A DNA stretch of 64,000 nucleotides from Candidatus Margulisiibacteriota bacterium. GTDB lineage: Bacteria; Margulisbacteria; Riflemargulisbacteria; GWF2-39-127. Location of the stretch: positions 29,885 to 93,884 of the forward strand of contig QKMY01000054.1 of the NCBI GenBank assembly GCA_003242895.1, read 5' to 3'. Under the pieces are notes generated by a model. It had not been told where the DNA came from and searched no databases. It saw only the letters and a program-made list of their open reading frames with translations. The position numbers were made by a program, and so were the translations under genes. Shown here piece after piece: positions 1 through 9,639 of this stretch. Within the stretch, counting starts at the first letter, position 1; every line of letters starts with the position of its first letter.

Positions 1-247
1 CAACATAAAAAACATAAATTGCCAGGACTATTTCTATCGCCAGCATTGCATTAGTTATTAAGTGCGATTCTAATTTAAAAAATATTGCATCATGGGCAAA
101 ATTAATATAAAGGAGATAGATTGATGCGGCTGAAATAGCGGCTGCGGCTACCTTAACAATAATACTTCGCAGTTTATCATTTGAAACTAAAAGTAATAGG
201 GTCGCAGTTAAAAAAGGAAATATTATTAAAAACAACAATAAATTCAT
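1..247 (-). CDS. Partial membrane protein, probable antiporter-like subunit (NuoL/MrpA/hydrogenase-4 type)
   Basis: An open frame starts with ATG at 247 and runs off the left edge after 82 codons without a stop. The translation is very hydrophobic, beginning MNLLLFLIIFPFLTATLLLL, followed by a short basic turn (NDKLRS) and a second membrane segment. This is how NuoL/MrpA/HyfB-type proton-pumping subunits of complex I and group 4 hydrogenases begin. Only the N-terminus is present, so the assignment rests on general character and not on family motifs. No clear Shine-Dalgarno sequence is seen. The neighbouring Rnf and V-ATPase genes make an ion-pumping role plausible, but any polytopic protein could look like this. 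Confidence 0.45.
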   Translation of the reverse strand, partial: MNLLLFLIIFPFLTATLLLLVSNDKLRSIIVKVAAAAISAASIYLLYINFAHDAIFFKLESHLITNAMLAIEIVLAIYVFYV

Positions 248-367
248 AAGTCACAATACTTTTTCTGATAATTATTTTTGGAACCGTTTATTATTTTAAT
301 ACATCAGAAGTAATCCTGCAAGACCAAATATATTTTTTCTTTTTCGAATCAACTCCTTTGGACATTA

Positions 368-1072
368 TCAGGAATTAAGTATCTCCAGGTTCGTCAACAA
401 CCGAACCATCTGTTGATTTGCAGAAATGAGGTTATCCTTATTTTCTTCACTGACTATCGAGGCTTCCGGCTGTATATAGCTGGAAGTAACGAGCTCTTCC
501 CGACAATTTTCGATTAGATTGTGCAGGCTCTGGGAAGACGCTTCCAAGTGGAATTGCAACCCCAGGACTCTATTCTGATAAATAAAGGCCTGGTTCACAC
601 AGGCCTCACTCTGAGCTAGACGCTGGGCCCCAACCGGGATTTCAAAGGTATCGCCATGCCAATGGAAGGCCATAAACGTATCAGGAAAACTACTAAACAT
701 CGGAGACTGACGTCCTTGCGCTGTAAGATTCACCTGAAACCACCCGATCTCCTTGCAGGTATTGCGTTTTACTTCAGCACCCAAAACAGCGGCAATCAGT
801 TGGGCACCCAAACAAATCCCGAGAACAAGCTTGTTACTATCGATGGCCTGTTTAATAAACGCTTTCTCCTGCGCAAGCCATCCATACCGGTCTTCATCAT
901 AGACCCCCATCGGCCCTCCCATTACGATTAGCCAGTCAAAGGTATCCTGAGCGGGAAATGTATCTCCCCGATACAACAGCGTGGACGACAAAGTATTATT
1001 GCTCTCTCTGGCCCACAGGCTAATCATGCCGGGGCCTTCGAACGGTACATGCTGTAAATAGTGAATTCTCAT
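368..1072 (-). CDS. Class I glutamine amidotransferase (GMP-synthase-like GATase domain protein)
   Basis: This 234-residue protein is a stand-alone class I glutamine amidotransferase, a family that releases ammonia from glutamine or acts on gamma-glutamyl compounds. The nucleophile elbow is GICLGAQ with Cys87, and the other two members of the triad are His175 and Glu177 in GLQFHLEA. The MGGPMGVYDE stretch (about 51-60) is typical of the GMP-synthase-like subgroup. The start is supported by GTAGGAG upstream of the ATG. The gene sits 77 bp downstream of the V-ATPase operon on the same strand. No partner synthetase is adjacent, so the substrate is unknown. Confidence 0.85.
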   Translation of the reverse strand: MRIHYLQHVPFEGPGMISLWARESNNTLSSTLLYRGDTFPAQDTFDWLIVMGGPMGVYDEDRYGWLAQEKAFIKQAIDSNKLVLGICLGAQLIAAVLGAEVKRNTCKEIGWFQVNLTAQGRQSPMFSSFPDTFMAFHWHGDTFEIPVGAQRLAQSEACVNQAFIYQNRVLGLQFHLEASSQSLHNLIENCREELVTSSYIQPEASIVSEENKDNLISANQQMVRLLTNLEILNS

Positions 1073-1149
1073 TTGATACTCCTACTAATATTATAGAAAA
1101 AGCTGACATATCTGCCGGTTATTTGTTAGCCTAATATTACGAGAAAAAA

Positions 1150-1590
1150 CTACACTTTTGGCAGGGCAGTTAAAGAAAATACCATAACAAAAAGGGCTAC
1201 CGTTTCTATGATACCGAGAACCATAATATAGTTGGCAAATCCTTTTCCTGACTCAACCATTGCATCTGCTGCACTGGCGCCCGCTTTCCCCTGCATCCAG
1301 GCCGATAAGGCCAAAGCTATACCCGCAACCAGGCCTATGAGCATTTGATAAGGGTACGTCTCCGGGGGCAAATTGGCAGTTTTTATTGCGTTACGCAGGA
1401 TCATTCCGTATATTGTCTGCGATAACGGAGCGCCGACAAAAGCGATTAAAATGAACGGAGCAGCCTTGTTCTGCATAAACGCTTTCTTCCAGGCACCAAT
1501 AGCCGCCATCCCTGCAACTCCAGTCCCCATAGCTGAACCAACTGCTGCTATTGTTAAGGACAATCCCATATCACCTAGCCCACTAATCAT
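1150..1590 (-). CDS. ntpK: V-type ATPase subunit K (membrane rotor ring proteolipid), Na+-type signature
   Basis: This is the rotor-ring proteolipid (146 residues), made of two fused helical hairpins, so four membrane helices. Residues matching the Na+ ligands of the Enterococcus hirae K ring can be seen: Ser57 (Thr in E. hirae), Gln58 and Tyr61 in the first hairpin, Gln100 in MQGK, and the essential carboxylate Glu129 in IIETVAL. This suggests Na+ coupling. It is the last gene of the operon, preceded by a strong ribosome site (AAAGGAGGAAG). The ring size and actual ion specificity cannot be read from sequence alone. Confidence 0.93.
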   Translation of the reverse strand: MISGLGDMGLSLTIAAVGSAMGTGVAGMAAIGAWKKAFMQNKAAPFILIAFVGAPLSQTIYGMILRNAIKTANLPPETYPYQMLIGLVAGIALALSAWMQGKAGASAADAMVESGKGFANYIMVLGIIETVALFVMVFSLTALPKV

Positions 1591-1617
1591 ATTTTCTTCC
1601 TCCTTTTAATATTAATA

Positions 1618-3438
1618 CTATTCATTATTCTCACCCTTTTGTTCTCTTTCGTGCTCAATGCCATCAAATGGTTGATAATACTTTCCATTCCAGGATATCC
1701 CCAAATGTCCGGAAAATTCCAGCATATTAAGCCTGATCCCATGCACAATTACAGCCATAAATCCCAGAATGATATTTAAACTATGGCCCAGAAACAATAT
1801 TGTTGCAGCAATTAAGCCGCTGACAACACTATCTACGCCTCCGGCTAAGGCCATCTCATTAAAACTGGCAGACATTATTGCCGAGGCATACCCTACAGCA
1901 AAAAGCCGCAAATAGGAGACAACATCGGAGAAAGAGCTAATGACGTCAAGAATCAAATTAGGAAGTATCGAAACGCTCCCTTTGATAATATTTTTTTGAA
2001 AATTTGCGAATATGAGAACAAGTCCAATTCCTGTAATTAAGAGACCCCCGCCATAAGCCGGAAACGGATTTCCAAGGACCAGTGTACCGGCGGCAAAGAA
2101 CATTCCCCAGATTATCGAGATCCAGCCAAGTTGGGCCAGGACCTTTATAGAATTAGCAATACGCAATCCTTTTAATATATGTGCTATTGTTAATTGTATC
2201 GCTCCCAACAGAAAGCAGAGGGAGATAATATTGTCTCTGCTACCTTCCGAAAAACTGCTTAATTGAGCAATAATAAGGCTATTAAAAAAAGGCAGCTGAG
2301 CGATTTTTTCAAAGCCAAACCAGGACCCGGTAATTGCTCCCCAGATTATGGTCAAAATACTCAGCGTGTACAAAAGGAAAAAAGGTTCGGAAGGGGCGGT
2401 TTTATACTTTTGCCTCACCAGAAAGGTTATGCCCAGAAACAACAGCCCATACCCGGCATCGCCAATTAGCATCGCAAAGAAAATAGAAAAAAAGATAAGG
2501 AAAACCAGGCTGACATCATGTTCATCGTAGCCGGGGAATGTATTCATGAACTTAAAGATAGGATCAATAATTCTTATCCATTTAGGATTGGTAATGTACA
2601 CAGGCGTGTCGCTTACATCATCAGGCGGCTCAATAACATAGCCTGCCGCCGATTTTTCGGCCACTTCAATTATGACTTTCAAAAACTTTTCCGGGCAATA
2701 ACCCTGAACATAAGAAAATTGGCTTTCTTCATGCATGCCATGTTTAACTTGTAGCAGCTTCAGGTTAGCCTGCATTTTTTTTTTATAGTGCTGCAACCCG
2801 GGAAAATAAGCTGCATTCGCAGTAAAATAATCAAATATTCCCTGTTGGGCCACACTGATCTTTTCCAGGTCAGCTTTGAGTTTCTGATATGATATTTCAG
2901 GCAATTCGATTTTCTCAAAAGGGAGAACCGAAGGTTCTTTATAACAGATTTCGACAAACCATATGAGATGTTTTTCTTTTTTAATCGTTATGATGGGCGC
3001 AGTGCCTTTGATCCTCTTATATTCGTCAGGGGAGGTTTTATAGAAAGAAAGAAAGATTCCTTTTTGCTCAAACCGCTTAATGTCTTCAAGGGAAACAGTT
3101 CCCCACCCGGAATACCAGTTGAGCTGAGCTTCCAAGGTTTTTCTAAGGGAATCCAGTTCTTCAAGCTGGCTATGCTTATTAGCGATCGTGCGTGAGAGCT
3201 CAACATACGCGGCATCCGAACTATCGCGAACACTGCCTAGCTTGTGGTTATAAGGAGTAAGAATTGAAATTGCTCTGTCTACAATAGTAAGTTGCTCTAC
3301 TACGGTATTGATATCGCAGGAAACCGGGGACTGGCTGGGCTTAATGTGCAAGACGCCGGCAGTTCTAAGCTGCTGAATAAAAGAGTCCCGCTCTTTTTCA
3401 GTAACTATCAATGTTAGTTTTTTCATTTTTTCTATCAT
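1618..3438 (-). CDS. ntpI: V-type ATPase subunit I (stator/ion channel subunit)
   Basis: This 606-residue protein is the a-type subunit of the V/A-ATPase. The N-terminal half (about 1-300) is a soluble, coiled-coil-rich stator arm, and the C-terminal half has about seven to eight membrane segments forming the ion half-channels. The essential channel arginine is Arg511 in SYLRLFAVGYASA, and the next helix contains the GHSLN motif. The gene lies between ntpD and ntpK, and its ATG overlaps the run of stops after ntpD (TAATAATG), which suggests translational coupling. A second ATG four codons downstream is also possible as the start. Confidence 0.93.
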   Translation of the reverse strand: MIEKMKKLTLIVTEKERDSFIQQLRTAGVLHIKPSQSPVSCDINTVVEQLTIVDRAISILTPYNHKLGSVRDSSDAAYVELSRTIANKHSQLEELDSLRKTLEAQLNWYSGWGTVSLEDIKRFEQKGIFLSFYKTSPDEYKRIKGTAPIITIKKEKHLIWFVEICYKEPSVLPFEKIELPEISYQKLKADLEKISVAQQGIFDYFTANAAYFPGLQHYKKKMQANLKLLQVKHGMHEESQFSYVQGYCPEKFLKVIIEVAEKSAAGYVIEPPDDVSDTPVYITNPKWIRIIDPIFKFMNTFPGYDEHDVSLVFLIFFSIFFAMLIGDAGYGLLFLGITFLVRQKYKTAPSEPFFLLYTLSILTIIWGAITGSWFGFEKIAQLPFFNSLIIAQLSSFSEGSRDNIISLCFLLGAIQLTIAHILKGLRIANSIKVLAQLGWISIIWGMFFAAGTLVLGNPFPAYGGGLLITGIGLVLIFANFQKNIIKGSVSILPNLILDVISSFSDVVSYLRLFAVGYASAIMSASFNEMALAGGVDSVVSGLIAATILFLGHSLNIILGFMAVIVHGIRLNMLEFSGHLGISWNGKYYQPFDGIEHEREQKGENNE

Positions 3439-3440
3439 TA

Positions 3441-4049
3441 TTACACCGGATACGCCGATTTCTTTTGAATTTTTGATTTGGCAATCTTTCCCTTAGCGAC
3501 TGCGGCTGTCTGGACATCGCCCAAATAGATACCTATTTTCTTTATATGATCTTTTGTCTGAGGTATCTTTACCTTTTCAAAAAGATTAACCCGTTGAGTC
3601 GTAATCCTTAGCTCGTCCTGAACCAGGGCAAGTTGCTTATCGAGTATTTCCAGCTTAACACTAAGCACCATCCTTTGCTTGAGGACCACTATCCCTGTAT
3701 CTACCCAAAGTGGAGTACCATAAAAATCGTAGTCCAGCACTTCGAACTCCATACCGGCAAAGGTTGGCACATCAATTCCTGCTATATTGCCGGTTCTGGT
3801 AATTACCGACTTTACACTAAGAAGCTCTTCAATTCCGGCATTTTCACTGAAAACATCAATCCACGCAGAAAGCTTCGTTTCTAATTCGGTCTTTTCTGCC
3901 CGCACTTGCCCAGCCAAGTGAATTATTTTTATGATCTCTGCCTGCAACTGCTGCTTTTTGAGCAATAGCGTCGGAAGGTACTGATTATACCGTTTGAGAG
4001 CATCTTTCTGTTTTTTTAATTCGTTCTTAGTTAGTTTTATTTTTTCCAT
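3441..4049 (-). CDS. ntpD: V-type ATPase subunit D (central stalk)
   Basis: This 202-residue protein is the central rotor stalk subunit D. It is almost entirely helical, with long N- and C-terminal coiled coils (about 1-65 and 125-175) flanking a short globular part, as in the family. The opening KIKLTKNELKKQKDALKRY resembles the D-subunit start (LTKxELxxxKxxLxxxxR). The basic C-terminus is typical. Its position directly after ntpB and before ntpI matches spirochaete, chlamydial and Bacteroidetes V-ATPase operons. The ribosome site is weak, so translation may depend on coupling to ntpB. Confidence 0.9.
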   Translation of the reverse strand: MEKIKLTKNELKKQKDALKRYNQYLPTLLLKKQQLQAEIIKIIHLAGQVRAEKTELETKLSAWIDVFSENAGIEELLSVKSVITRTGNIAGIDVPTFAGMEFEVLDYDFYGTPLWVDTGIVVLKQRMVLSVKLEILDKQLALVQDELRITTQRVNLFEKVKIPQTKDHIKKIGIYLGDVQTAAVAKGKIAKSKIQKKSAYPV

Positions 4050-4058
4050 TATTAACTT

Positions 4059-5363
4059 CTAGGACAATCCATTCTTCGGCCAGAATTCGCTAATTAGCTC
4101 TGATCTGAAGTTGGTTTCTTCGGGATTAAAGCAATCGCCTAAAATTTTCCAACCGCTGTCTAAGGCTTCTTCTAAAGGAATATTCACCTTTAAATCCATC
4201 ATCTGGTTTTCGAAAAGTTTTCCGTATTTAAGAAGCTTGTTATCCCAATCGCTCATCCTGAAACCCATTGACCGCTTTTCTTCGGTTTCTTTGTACTGGG
4301 AATAAAGCTGGATCATTCCGTCCATTATGGCACGATGATCTTTTCTTGAATCTTTATTGACTAGCTGCTTCAAACGGCTCAGTGAACCAAACGGCTCAAT
4401 TCTGCCATTCTTGAGATAGAATTGTCCTTCAGTGATATACCCGGTATTATCCGGTACCGGATGGGTGACATCATCGCCAGGCATCGTGGTAACTGCCAGG
4501 ATAGTAATCGACCCGGCGCCCTCAAAATCGACAGCTTTCTCGTACCTGAAGGCTAATTGGCTATAGAGATCGCCAGGATACCCACGGTTTGAAGGCACTT
4601 GTTCCATGGTAATGGCAATTTCCTTAAGCGCATCGGAATAGTTCGTCATATCGGTCAATAATACCAGAACCTTTTGTCCCTTGAGGGCAAATTGTTCTGC
4701 AACTGCCAGTGCAAGGTCAGGTACCATTATACCTTCAACTATCGGATCGGCGGCAGTATGAATAAAGAAAATACTCCGGCTGAGGGAACCGCCGTCTTCC
4801 AGGGTTTGCTTAAAATACATATACTGGTCATATTTCAAGCCGATCCCGCCCAAAACGATGAGATCAACTTCCGTTTGCAGGGCTATTCTGGCAAGGAGTT
4901 CGTCATAAGGTTCACCGGAAACCGAAAATATAGGTATCTTTTGAGATTCAACTAAAGAATTAAAAAGATCGATCATAGGAATGTTCGTACGGACCATTTT
5001 GCTGGGAACAATCCTCTTAACCGGATTGGCAGAAGGTCCGGCAATCTCAACCAGATTATCGAGAATATGCGTACCATTATCGCGGGGCTTGCCGCTACCG
5101 TTAAATATCCGGCCTAACATGTTTTCGGAAAACCCGACTTCCATAGGATGCCCAAGGAACTTGACTTCATCGCCCGTAGAAATCCCTCGCGACCCGCTAA
5201 AAACCTGTAAATAGACAATATCCTGATCAAGACGAATCACTTGCGCCAAAGAGCTGCCTCTTTTTGAGGTTACCTCGGCTAATTCATTATAGGCCACATC
5301 CTGTGCCTTAACGGTTATAACATTACCGGACATGCTCAAAATCTTTGTACAGACTTTTCTCAT
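4059..5363 (-). CDS. ntpB: V-type ATPase subunit B (non-catalytic)
   Basis: Subunit B (434 residues) is the non-catalytic nucleotide-fold subunit that alternates with A in the V1 head. It has the N-terminal beta-barrel, then [15 protein letters not shown] in place of a real P-loop, as expected for B. The segment [14 protein letters not shown] and the [21 protein letters not shown] stretch are hallmarks of the subunit. The start codon overlaps the stop of ntpA (TAATG) and has GGAGAT upstream, so the two head subunits are translationally coupled. Confidence 0.96.
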   Translation of the reverse strand: MRKVCTKILSMSGNVITVKAQDVAYNELAEVTSKRGSSLAQVIRLDQDIVYLQVFSGSRGISTGDEVKFLGHPMEVGFSENMLGRIFNGSGKPRDNGTHILDNLVEIAGPSANPVKRIVPSKMVRTNIPMIDLFNSLVESQKIPIFSVSGEPYDELLARIALQTEVDLIVLGGIGLKYDQYMYFKQTLEDGGSLSRSIFFIHTAADPIVEGIMVPDLALAVAEQFALKGQKVLVLLTDMTNYSDALKEIAITMEQVPSNRGYPGDLYSQLAFRYEKAVDFEGAGSITILAVTTMPGDDVTHPVPDNTGYITEGQFYLKNGRIEPFGSLSRLKQLVNKDSRKDHRAIMDGMIQLYSQYKETEEKRSMGFRMSDWDNKLLKYGKLFENQMMDLKVNIPLEEALDSGWKILGDCFNPEETNFRSELISEFWPKNGLS

Positions 5364-7087
5364 TAATTATCTCCTTCCAGTATGTGGAGTATTTCTTTTT
5401 CCTGGGCAATAAATTCCGGAGAATTCCATGGTTTGTAGTTCCAATCAATAAACTTGTGCCGTAAATGATAAAAAAACTCTCTCGCTTCTTTCTTATCCCT
5501 AAAAGACAATTCTTTCTGGAGAATAGTTATCACACTATCAAAAACCCGTTTTTGCCTGTCTGCAGAGGTTGCTGCGTCTACTTCATCAAAAGCATTCTGT
5601 TGTAAATAAACGCTATCGATAAAATCACTTTTGAGATAGAGCGTGTAATCATCAACAGACGTACCCTCTTCTCCGACAACTTTCATCATCTGGTTAACAT
5701 TATGCCCGTTCAAAAGGACCTGTTTAGCGATTTCGACATGATCCCGGGCAATTATACTTTTGTATTTGCTCCAGCTCTCCAGAGGATCAATTGACGGGAA
5801 CTTCCTGGCATTAGCTCTATCCCGAGACAGTCCATGAAAGGCACCCACAACCTTAAGCGTGCCCTGAGTGACCGGTTCCTCGAAGTTTCCTCCTGCCGGA
5901 CTCACGGTGCCGCCAATGGTCAGACTTCCGATCGAGCCATCGAATAATTCTACCAGCCCCGCCCGTTCGTAAAAACTGGCAATACGAGATTCCAGGTAAG
6001 CCGGATAGGCCTCTTCCCCCGGGATCTCTTCTAATCTGCCGGAGATCTCCCTCATTGCCTGCGCCCAGCGAGAAGTCGAATCGGCTAGCAGCAATACTTG
6101 CAGCCCCATTTGCCGATAGTATTCTGCCGTTGCCGCAGCTGTATAGACAGAAGATTCCCTGGCGGCTACCGGCATAGAGGAAGTATTACAGATTATTATG
6201 GTCCTTTCCATGAGCGACCGGCCGGTTTTAGGATCAAGGAGTTCCGGGAATTCTTTCAGCGTTTCGACCACTTCTCCGGCTCTTTCTCCGCAAGCCGCGA
6301 TAATTACGATATCAACATCGGCATATCTGCTGGTCAGTTGCTGCAACACCGTTTTTCCTGCGCCAAAAGGCCCGGGAATACAATACGTCCCACCTTTTGC
6401 TATAGGAAAAAGGGTGTCGATGATCCTTACTTTGGTTATTAACGGCTCCGTTGGCGGGAGCTTTTTTTGATACGCAGTTACCGGTATCTTAACCGGATAA
6501 TTGAAGACCATGGTCAAGTCCAGCGTTTTGCCTTTGCTGTCTTTGATCACAGCAATCTTTTCATTAATAGTGTAACTACCCGGAATAATAATTTCTTCTA
6601 CGGTATATTCATCCGCTAAATAGAACGGGACCATGATCTTGTGCCTGAATATCCCTTCCGGGACATAGCCCAGCGGATATCCTGCCAGCACCTTGTCTCC
6701 TTTTTGGGCGAGCGGTGTGAAATCCCATTTCGTGTCATCAGATAAGGCTTTCTTTTCAACACCTATCGGCAGAAAGAATCCACACTCTTTCGCAAGGCCT
6801 GGCAACGGGTTCTGAAGCCCGTCAAAGATCTGGGCCATCAGCCCAGGCCCAAGCTGGACCGAAAGCATATCCCCGGAAAATTCCACATTGTCCCCGACCT
6901 TAACCCCGGTAGTATTTTCGAATACCTGAAGAAAGGCTACATCTCCATTGATCCGGATCACTTCTGATTTCAAACGTTTGTTGTGCGTTATTACATAAGC
7001 GACTTCGTTCTGCATGATATCTCCGTCAAACCGGATTGAGATCATGTTACCGTTTACAGAAAGTACTTTACCTATTTGATTGTTCAT
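5363..7087 (-). CDS. ntpA: V-type ATPase subunit A (catalytic)
   Basis: The catalytic subunit (574 residues) hydrolyses or makes ATP in the V1 head. The Walker A loop is GPFGAGKT at 239-246. The non-homologous insert typical of V/A-type A subunits precedes it (about 110-190). ACGERAGE with its catalytic Glu and the [15 protein letters not shown] segment follow. The start is supported by TGAGGTAACGTATG. It overlaps the end of the upstream DUF2764 gene by 20 bases. Confidence 0.97.
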   Translation of the reverse strand: MNNQIGKVLSVNGNMISIRFDGDIMQNEVAYVITHNKRLKSEVIRINGDVAFLQVFENTTGVKVGDNVEFSGDMLSVQLGPGLMAQIFDGLQNPLPGLAKECGFFLPIGVEKKALSDDTKWDFTPLAQKGDKVLAGYPLGYVPEGIFRHKIMVPFYLADEYTVEEIIIPGSYTINEKIAVIKDSKGKTLDLTMVFNYPVKIPVTAYQKKLPPTEPLITKVRIIDTLFPIAKGGTYCIPGPFGAGKTVLQQLTSRYADVDIVIIAACGERAGEVVETLKEFPELLDPKTGRSLMERTIIICNTSSMPVAARESSVYTAAATAEYYRQMGLQVLLLADSTSRWAQAMREISGRLEEIPGEEAYPAYLESRIASFYERAGLVELFDGSIGSLTIGGTVSPAGGNFEEPVTQGTLKVVGAFHGLSRDRANARKFPSIDPLESWSKYKSIIARDHVEIAKQVLLNGHNVNQMMKVVGEEGTSVDDYTLYLKSDFIDSVYLQQNAFDEVDAATSADRQKRVFDSVITILQKELSFRDKKEAREFFYHLRHKFIDWNYKPWNSPEFIAQEKEILHILEGDN

Positions 7088-7574
7088 ACGTTACCTCACA
7101 TAATTGATAGAATTTTTCTTTACCTTTATTCTTATCAAAGTTTGCTAATCTTTCTAAGATTCCGGTTTTGATACAATAAATCATCAAAAAATTTATATCA
7201 AAATGATACATAAATTCTTTATCTTCCAAAAAATCCCACTTTACCTGTTCATATGATATTTCCATCAAAAGCGGGTCGGACTGTTCCAATATCTTTTTGC
7301 TGTTCCGGTCAAGGTCCTGCTGATTATGCCCGGGTTTCCTTGCCTGAGCAAGACTTGCCTTAAGGGAATGTTCAAACGCAATCCATTCCTTTAAAAAGTT
7401 ATTATTGCCTTTATATGCCTTAAAATTTTTGTTATTAACGAGAGTTACCTCGTCAAGATCTTTTTCAGAAAGCCATTTTTTACATTCTTCTAAAAAAACA
7501 GCCACGGTTATAGGCGGATTCGCAGCAAACTTCAGGTGCGGCAAAGAAGCCGCTAAATAATAATAACTACCCAT
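7068..7574 (-). CDS. DUF2764-family V-ATPase operon protein
   Basis: This 168-residue protein matches the family found between subunits E and A in V-ATPase operons of spirochaetes, chlamydiae and Bacteroidetes. It opens MGSYYYLAASLPHLKF, the characteristic start of the family. I chose the ATG at 7574, nine codons inside the longest frame, because AGGAGCAGTA precedes it at good spacing and family members start there. It overlaps the end of ntpE by 8 bases. Its place suggests that it replaces the stalk subunit C, which is otherwise missing here; that is inference from position. Confidence 0.82.
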   Translation of the reverse strand: MGSYYYLAASLPHLKFAANPPITVAVFLEECKKWLSEKDLDEVTLVNNKNFKAYKGNNNFLKEWIAFEHSLKASLAQARKPGHNQQDLDRNSKKILEQSDPLLMEISYEQVKWDFLEDKEFMYHFDINFLMIYCIKTGILERLANFDKNKGKEKFYQLCEVTYEQSNR

Positions 7575-8178
7575 TACTGCTCCTATCCAGTATTTTAACA
7601 ATTCTGGGATTAAGATAGGCTTTTAAGGTTTGGGCAATTGCTTCGTCGGTAAAATCATAATATGAATTACTATCTTTGAGTCCGATCCTGAACCCTTTTT
7701 CGACTTTATCGGACCCCTTGATTGTCAGCTCTTCGGCTAAGACTTTTTTAAGCATATTATCAGACATTTTATCCAGAGCGGTTTTGTCGGCCGGGCTCAA
7801 CACTACTTCCAGAGCAGTCGTCCCATCTGTATTAAATTGTGCCGCGATCTTAAGCAGCATCTCCTTAATCACTTCAGGACTCATTTCCCCTGAAATTTCT
7901 CTCTTCATAATAGCATCAAAAAGATCAATAATCTTTGATTTCAGTGCCAGTACCGTATCCCTGCCAGCCAGGCGAAGGGCTTCTTCCCCGTTTTTGATGA
8001 TCCTCTCAGATTCCTCCTTCGCTTGCCGGATAATTTCTTCTTTCTGCTTATCGGCCTCGTGGAGCTTGTTCTTAGCTTCGGCGTGCGCCTGCTCAATAAT
8101 TTTGTCGGCAGTACTGCGGGCTTCTTCAATACCTTCTTTTTTTATTTTTTCAATAAGACTTCCCAATTCTGACGTCAT
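7567..8178 (-). CDS. ntpE: V-type ATPase subunit E (peripheral stalk)
   Basis: Subunit E (203 residues from the chosen start) is a peripheral stalk component. The N-terminal half (about 5-90) is a charged Ala/Glu/Lys-rich coiled coil, and the C-terminal half is the globular domain that contacts the head. The longest frame begins 5 codons earlier at 8193, but the Shine-Dalgarno GAGGAG lies inside those codons and is well spaced for the ATG at 8178, so that start is preferred. It is the first V-ATPase gene, about 30 bp after rnfB. Confidence 0.9.
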   Translation of the reverse strand: MTSELGSLIEKIKKEGIEEARSTADKIIEQAHAEAKNKLHEADKQKEEIIRQAKEESERIIKNGEEALRLAGRDTVLALKSKIIDLFDAIMKREISGEMSPEVIKEMLLKIAAQFNTDGTTALEVVLSPADKTALDKMSDNMLKKVLAEELTIKGSDKVEKGFRIGLKDSNSYYDFTDEAIAQTLKAYLNPRIVKILDRSSNG

Positions 8179-8208
8179 AGAATGACTCCTCATTATATAG
8201 AATATTTT

Positions 8209-9003
8209 TTAATCGATCATAACAATAGCTTTTGCCGGACATACTTTTGCGCATTCGCCACAGTTGGTGCACTTTACAGGATTAATCTTCGCAAGCGGCC
8301 CTTCCATGCCGATTGCAGCCGGAACGCAGACCTTAACACATTTCATACAGCCCATACAGCCGACAGTACAATTCTTTTTGGTTGCCATCCCGGTATCTTT
8401 CGACCGGCATAACACCGTATATCTGCCGGATACCGGAACCAGCTCAATAAGCTTCTTGGGACAAGCCGCAACACACTTGCCACAGGCAGTGCAAAGAGCT
8501 TCATTGACTACGGCAACCCCATTCTCGATGCCAATTGCACCAAATGGACAGGCCGTCAGGCACGTACCAAAGCCCAGACATCCGTGAGAACATGATTTGT
8601 GCCCTGCGAATATCGTTGAGGCAGCAACGCAATCCCGAATACCATAATAATCATATTTACCGACAGCCGCAGTACAATTACCGTTACATAATACCCTGGC
8701 TGCTTTTTTTTCGGTTTGCGCTACTGACAAACCCATAATTTCTCCGAGTTTAGCAGAGACTTCACTTCCACCTACCGAACAGGCCTCGATCGGCGCACGC
8801 CCCTGCGCAACAGCTGCTGCAAAGCCATCACACCCGGGAAAGCCACACCCGCCACAGTTTGCCCCCGGCAGCGATTCCCGAATCAATGCCACTTTTTCGT
8901 CAACGCTAACAGCAAAAATCTTTGCCGCATACGAAAGCCCGATACCAAATAAAATCCCCATACTGCCGAGAACAGCTATTGGAGATAATATTGTCTCTAT
9001 CAT
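8209..9003 (-). CDS. rnfB: Rnf complex subunit B, polyferredoxin type
   Basis: RnfB (264 residues) accepts electrons from reduced ferredoxin and passes them into the membrane complex. One N-terminal membrane helix (about 1-30) anchors it. Next is the Fe-S domain with GANCGGCGFPGC. The remainder holds four ferredoxin-like cluster motifs, including CTACGKCVAACP, CMGCMKCVKVC and CTNCGECAKVCP. This is the long polyferredoxin form seen in anaerobes such as clostridia and acetogens, not the short proteobacterial one. AGAGGTG precedes the ATG. It is the last rnf gene before the V-ATPase genes. Confidence 0.96.
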   Translation of the reverse strand: MIETILSPIAVLGSMGILFGIGLSYAAKIFAVSVDEKVALIRESLPGANCGGCGFPGCDGFAAAVAQGRAPIEACSVGGSEVSAKLGEIMGLSVAQTEKKAARVLCNGNCTAAVGKYDYYGIRDCVAASTIFAGHKSCSHGCLGFGTCLTACPFGAIGIENGVAVVNEALCTACGKCVAACPKKLIELVPVSGRYTVLCRSKDTGMATKKNCTVGCMGCMKCVKVCVPAAIGMEGPLAKINPVKCTNCGECAKVCPAKAIVMID

Positions 9004-9033
9004 TATTTTTCACCTCTTCGAAATAATCTTAGC

Positions 9034-9615
9034 CTATTTAATTAACCCCTGAAATCCAAAAAAAGCCAGAGAAACCAGCGATGCAGAAATTAATGAAATG
9101 GGAAACCCTTTAAGGTTTTCCGGGATATCGGAAAATACCAGTCTTTCCCTGATACCCGCAAAAAGAACTATCGCTAACGTAAAACCCATACCAGCAAACG
9201 TCCCGTATAAAAAAGAATCAAGGAAATTGCTCCCTTTCTGAACATTAATGATACAAACACCCAAAACAGCACAATTCGTTGTTATCAAAGGCAAATAAAC
9301 TCCCAGGGCTTTATAGAGCGCCTGGCTGGTCTTCTGGATAATCAGCTCAACAAGTTGCACAAGCGTGGCGATTACCAGGATAAAAGTTATTGTCTGCAGA
9401 TATTCAAGGTGAAACGTAACAAGAATATATTCCTGTACCATCCAGGTTACAGCAGAAGAGATCGCCATTACAAATACCACAGCAACCCCCATCCCCAAGG
9501 CAGTATCGGTCTTGCGCGACACTCCGAGAAAAGGACAGATTCCCAGAAACCTTACCAAAACAAAGTTCTCGATGAGTACTGCACCAAGAAAAGCCGTCAT
9601 TATTTGTTGCAACAT
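9034..9615 (-). CDS. rnfA: Rnf complex subunit A
   Basis: RnfA (193 residues from the chosen start) is a six-helix membrane subunit that, with RnfE, forms the core of the ion-translocating module and carries an intramembrane Fe-S cluster in the RnfA/E pair. The family signature NFVLVRFLGICPFLGVS is present near residue 15-31, and TNCAVLGVCI supplies the second conserved Cys region. I start at the ATG at 9615; a GTG four codons upstream is directly joined to the ribosome site and is unlikely. The length matches typical RnfA. Confidence 0.95.
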   Translation of the reverse strand: MLQQIMTAFLGAVLIENFVLVRFLGICPFLGVSRKTDTALGMGVAVVFVMAISSAVTWMVQEYILVTFHLEYLQTITFILVIATLVQLVELIIQKTSQALYKALGVYLPLITTNCAVLGVCIINVQKGSNFLDSFLYGTFAGMGFTLAIVLFAGIRERLVFSDIPENLKGFPISLISASLVSLAFFGFQGLIK

Positions 9616-9639
9616 ACCTTCACTCACTCCTCTTTGCGC

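Noticed and set aside
656..931. 91-codon plus-strand frame
   Set aside because: It lies wholly inside the amidotransferase gene on the other strand and has no ribosome site or family features.
7676..8185. 169-codon plus-strand frame opposite ntpE
   Set aside because: It is rich in Ser and Ile, the mirror of a Glu/Lys/Ala coiled coil on the other strand, so it is a shadow of ntpE.
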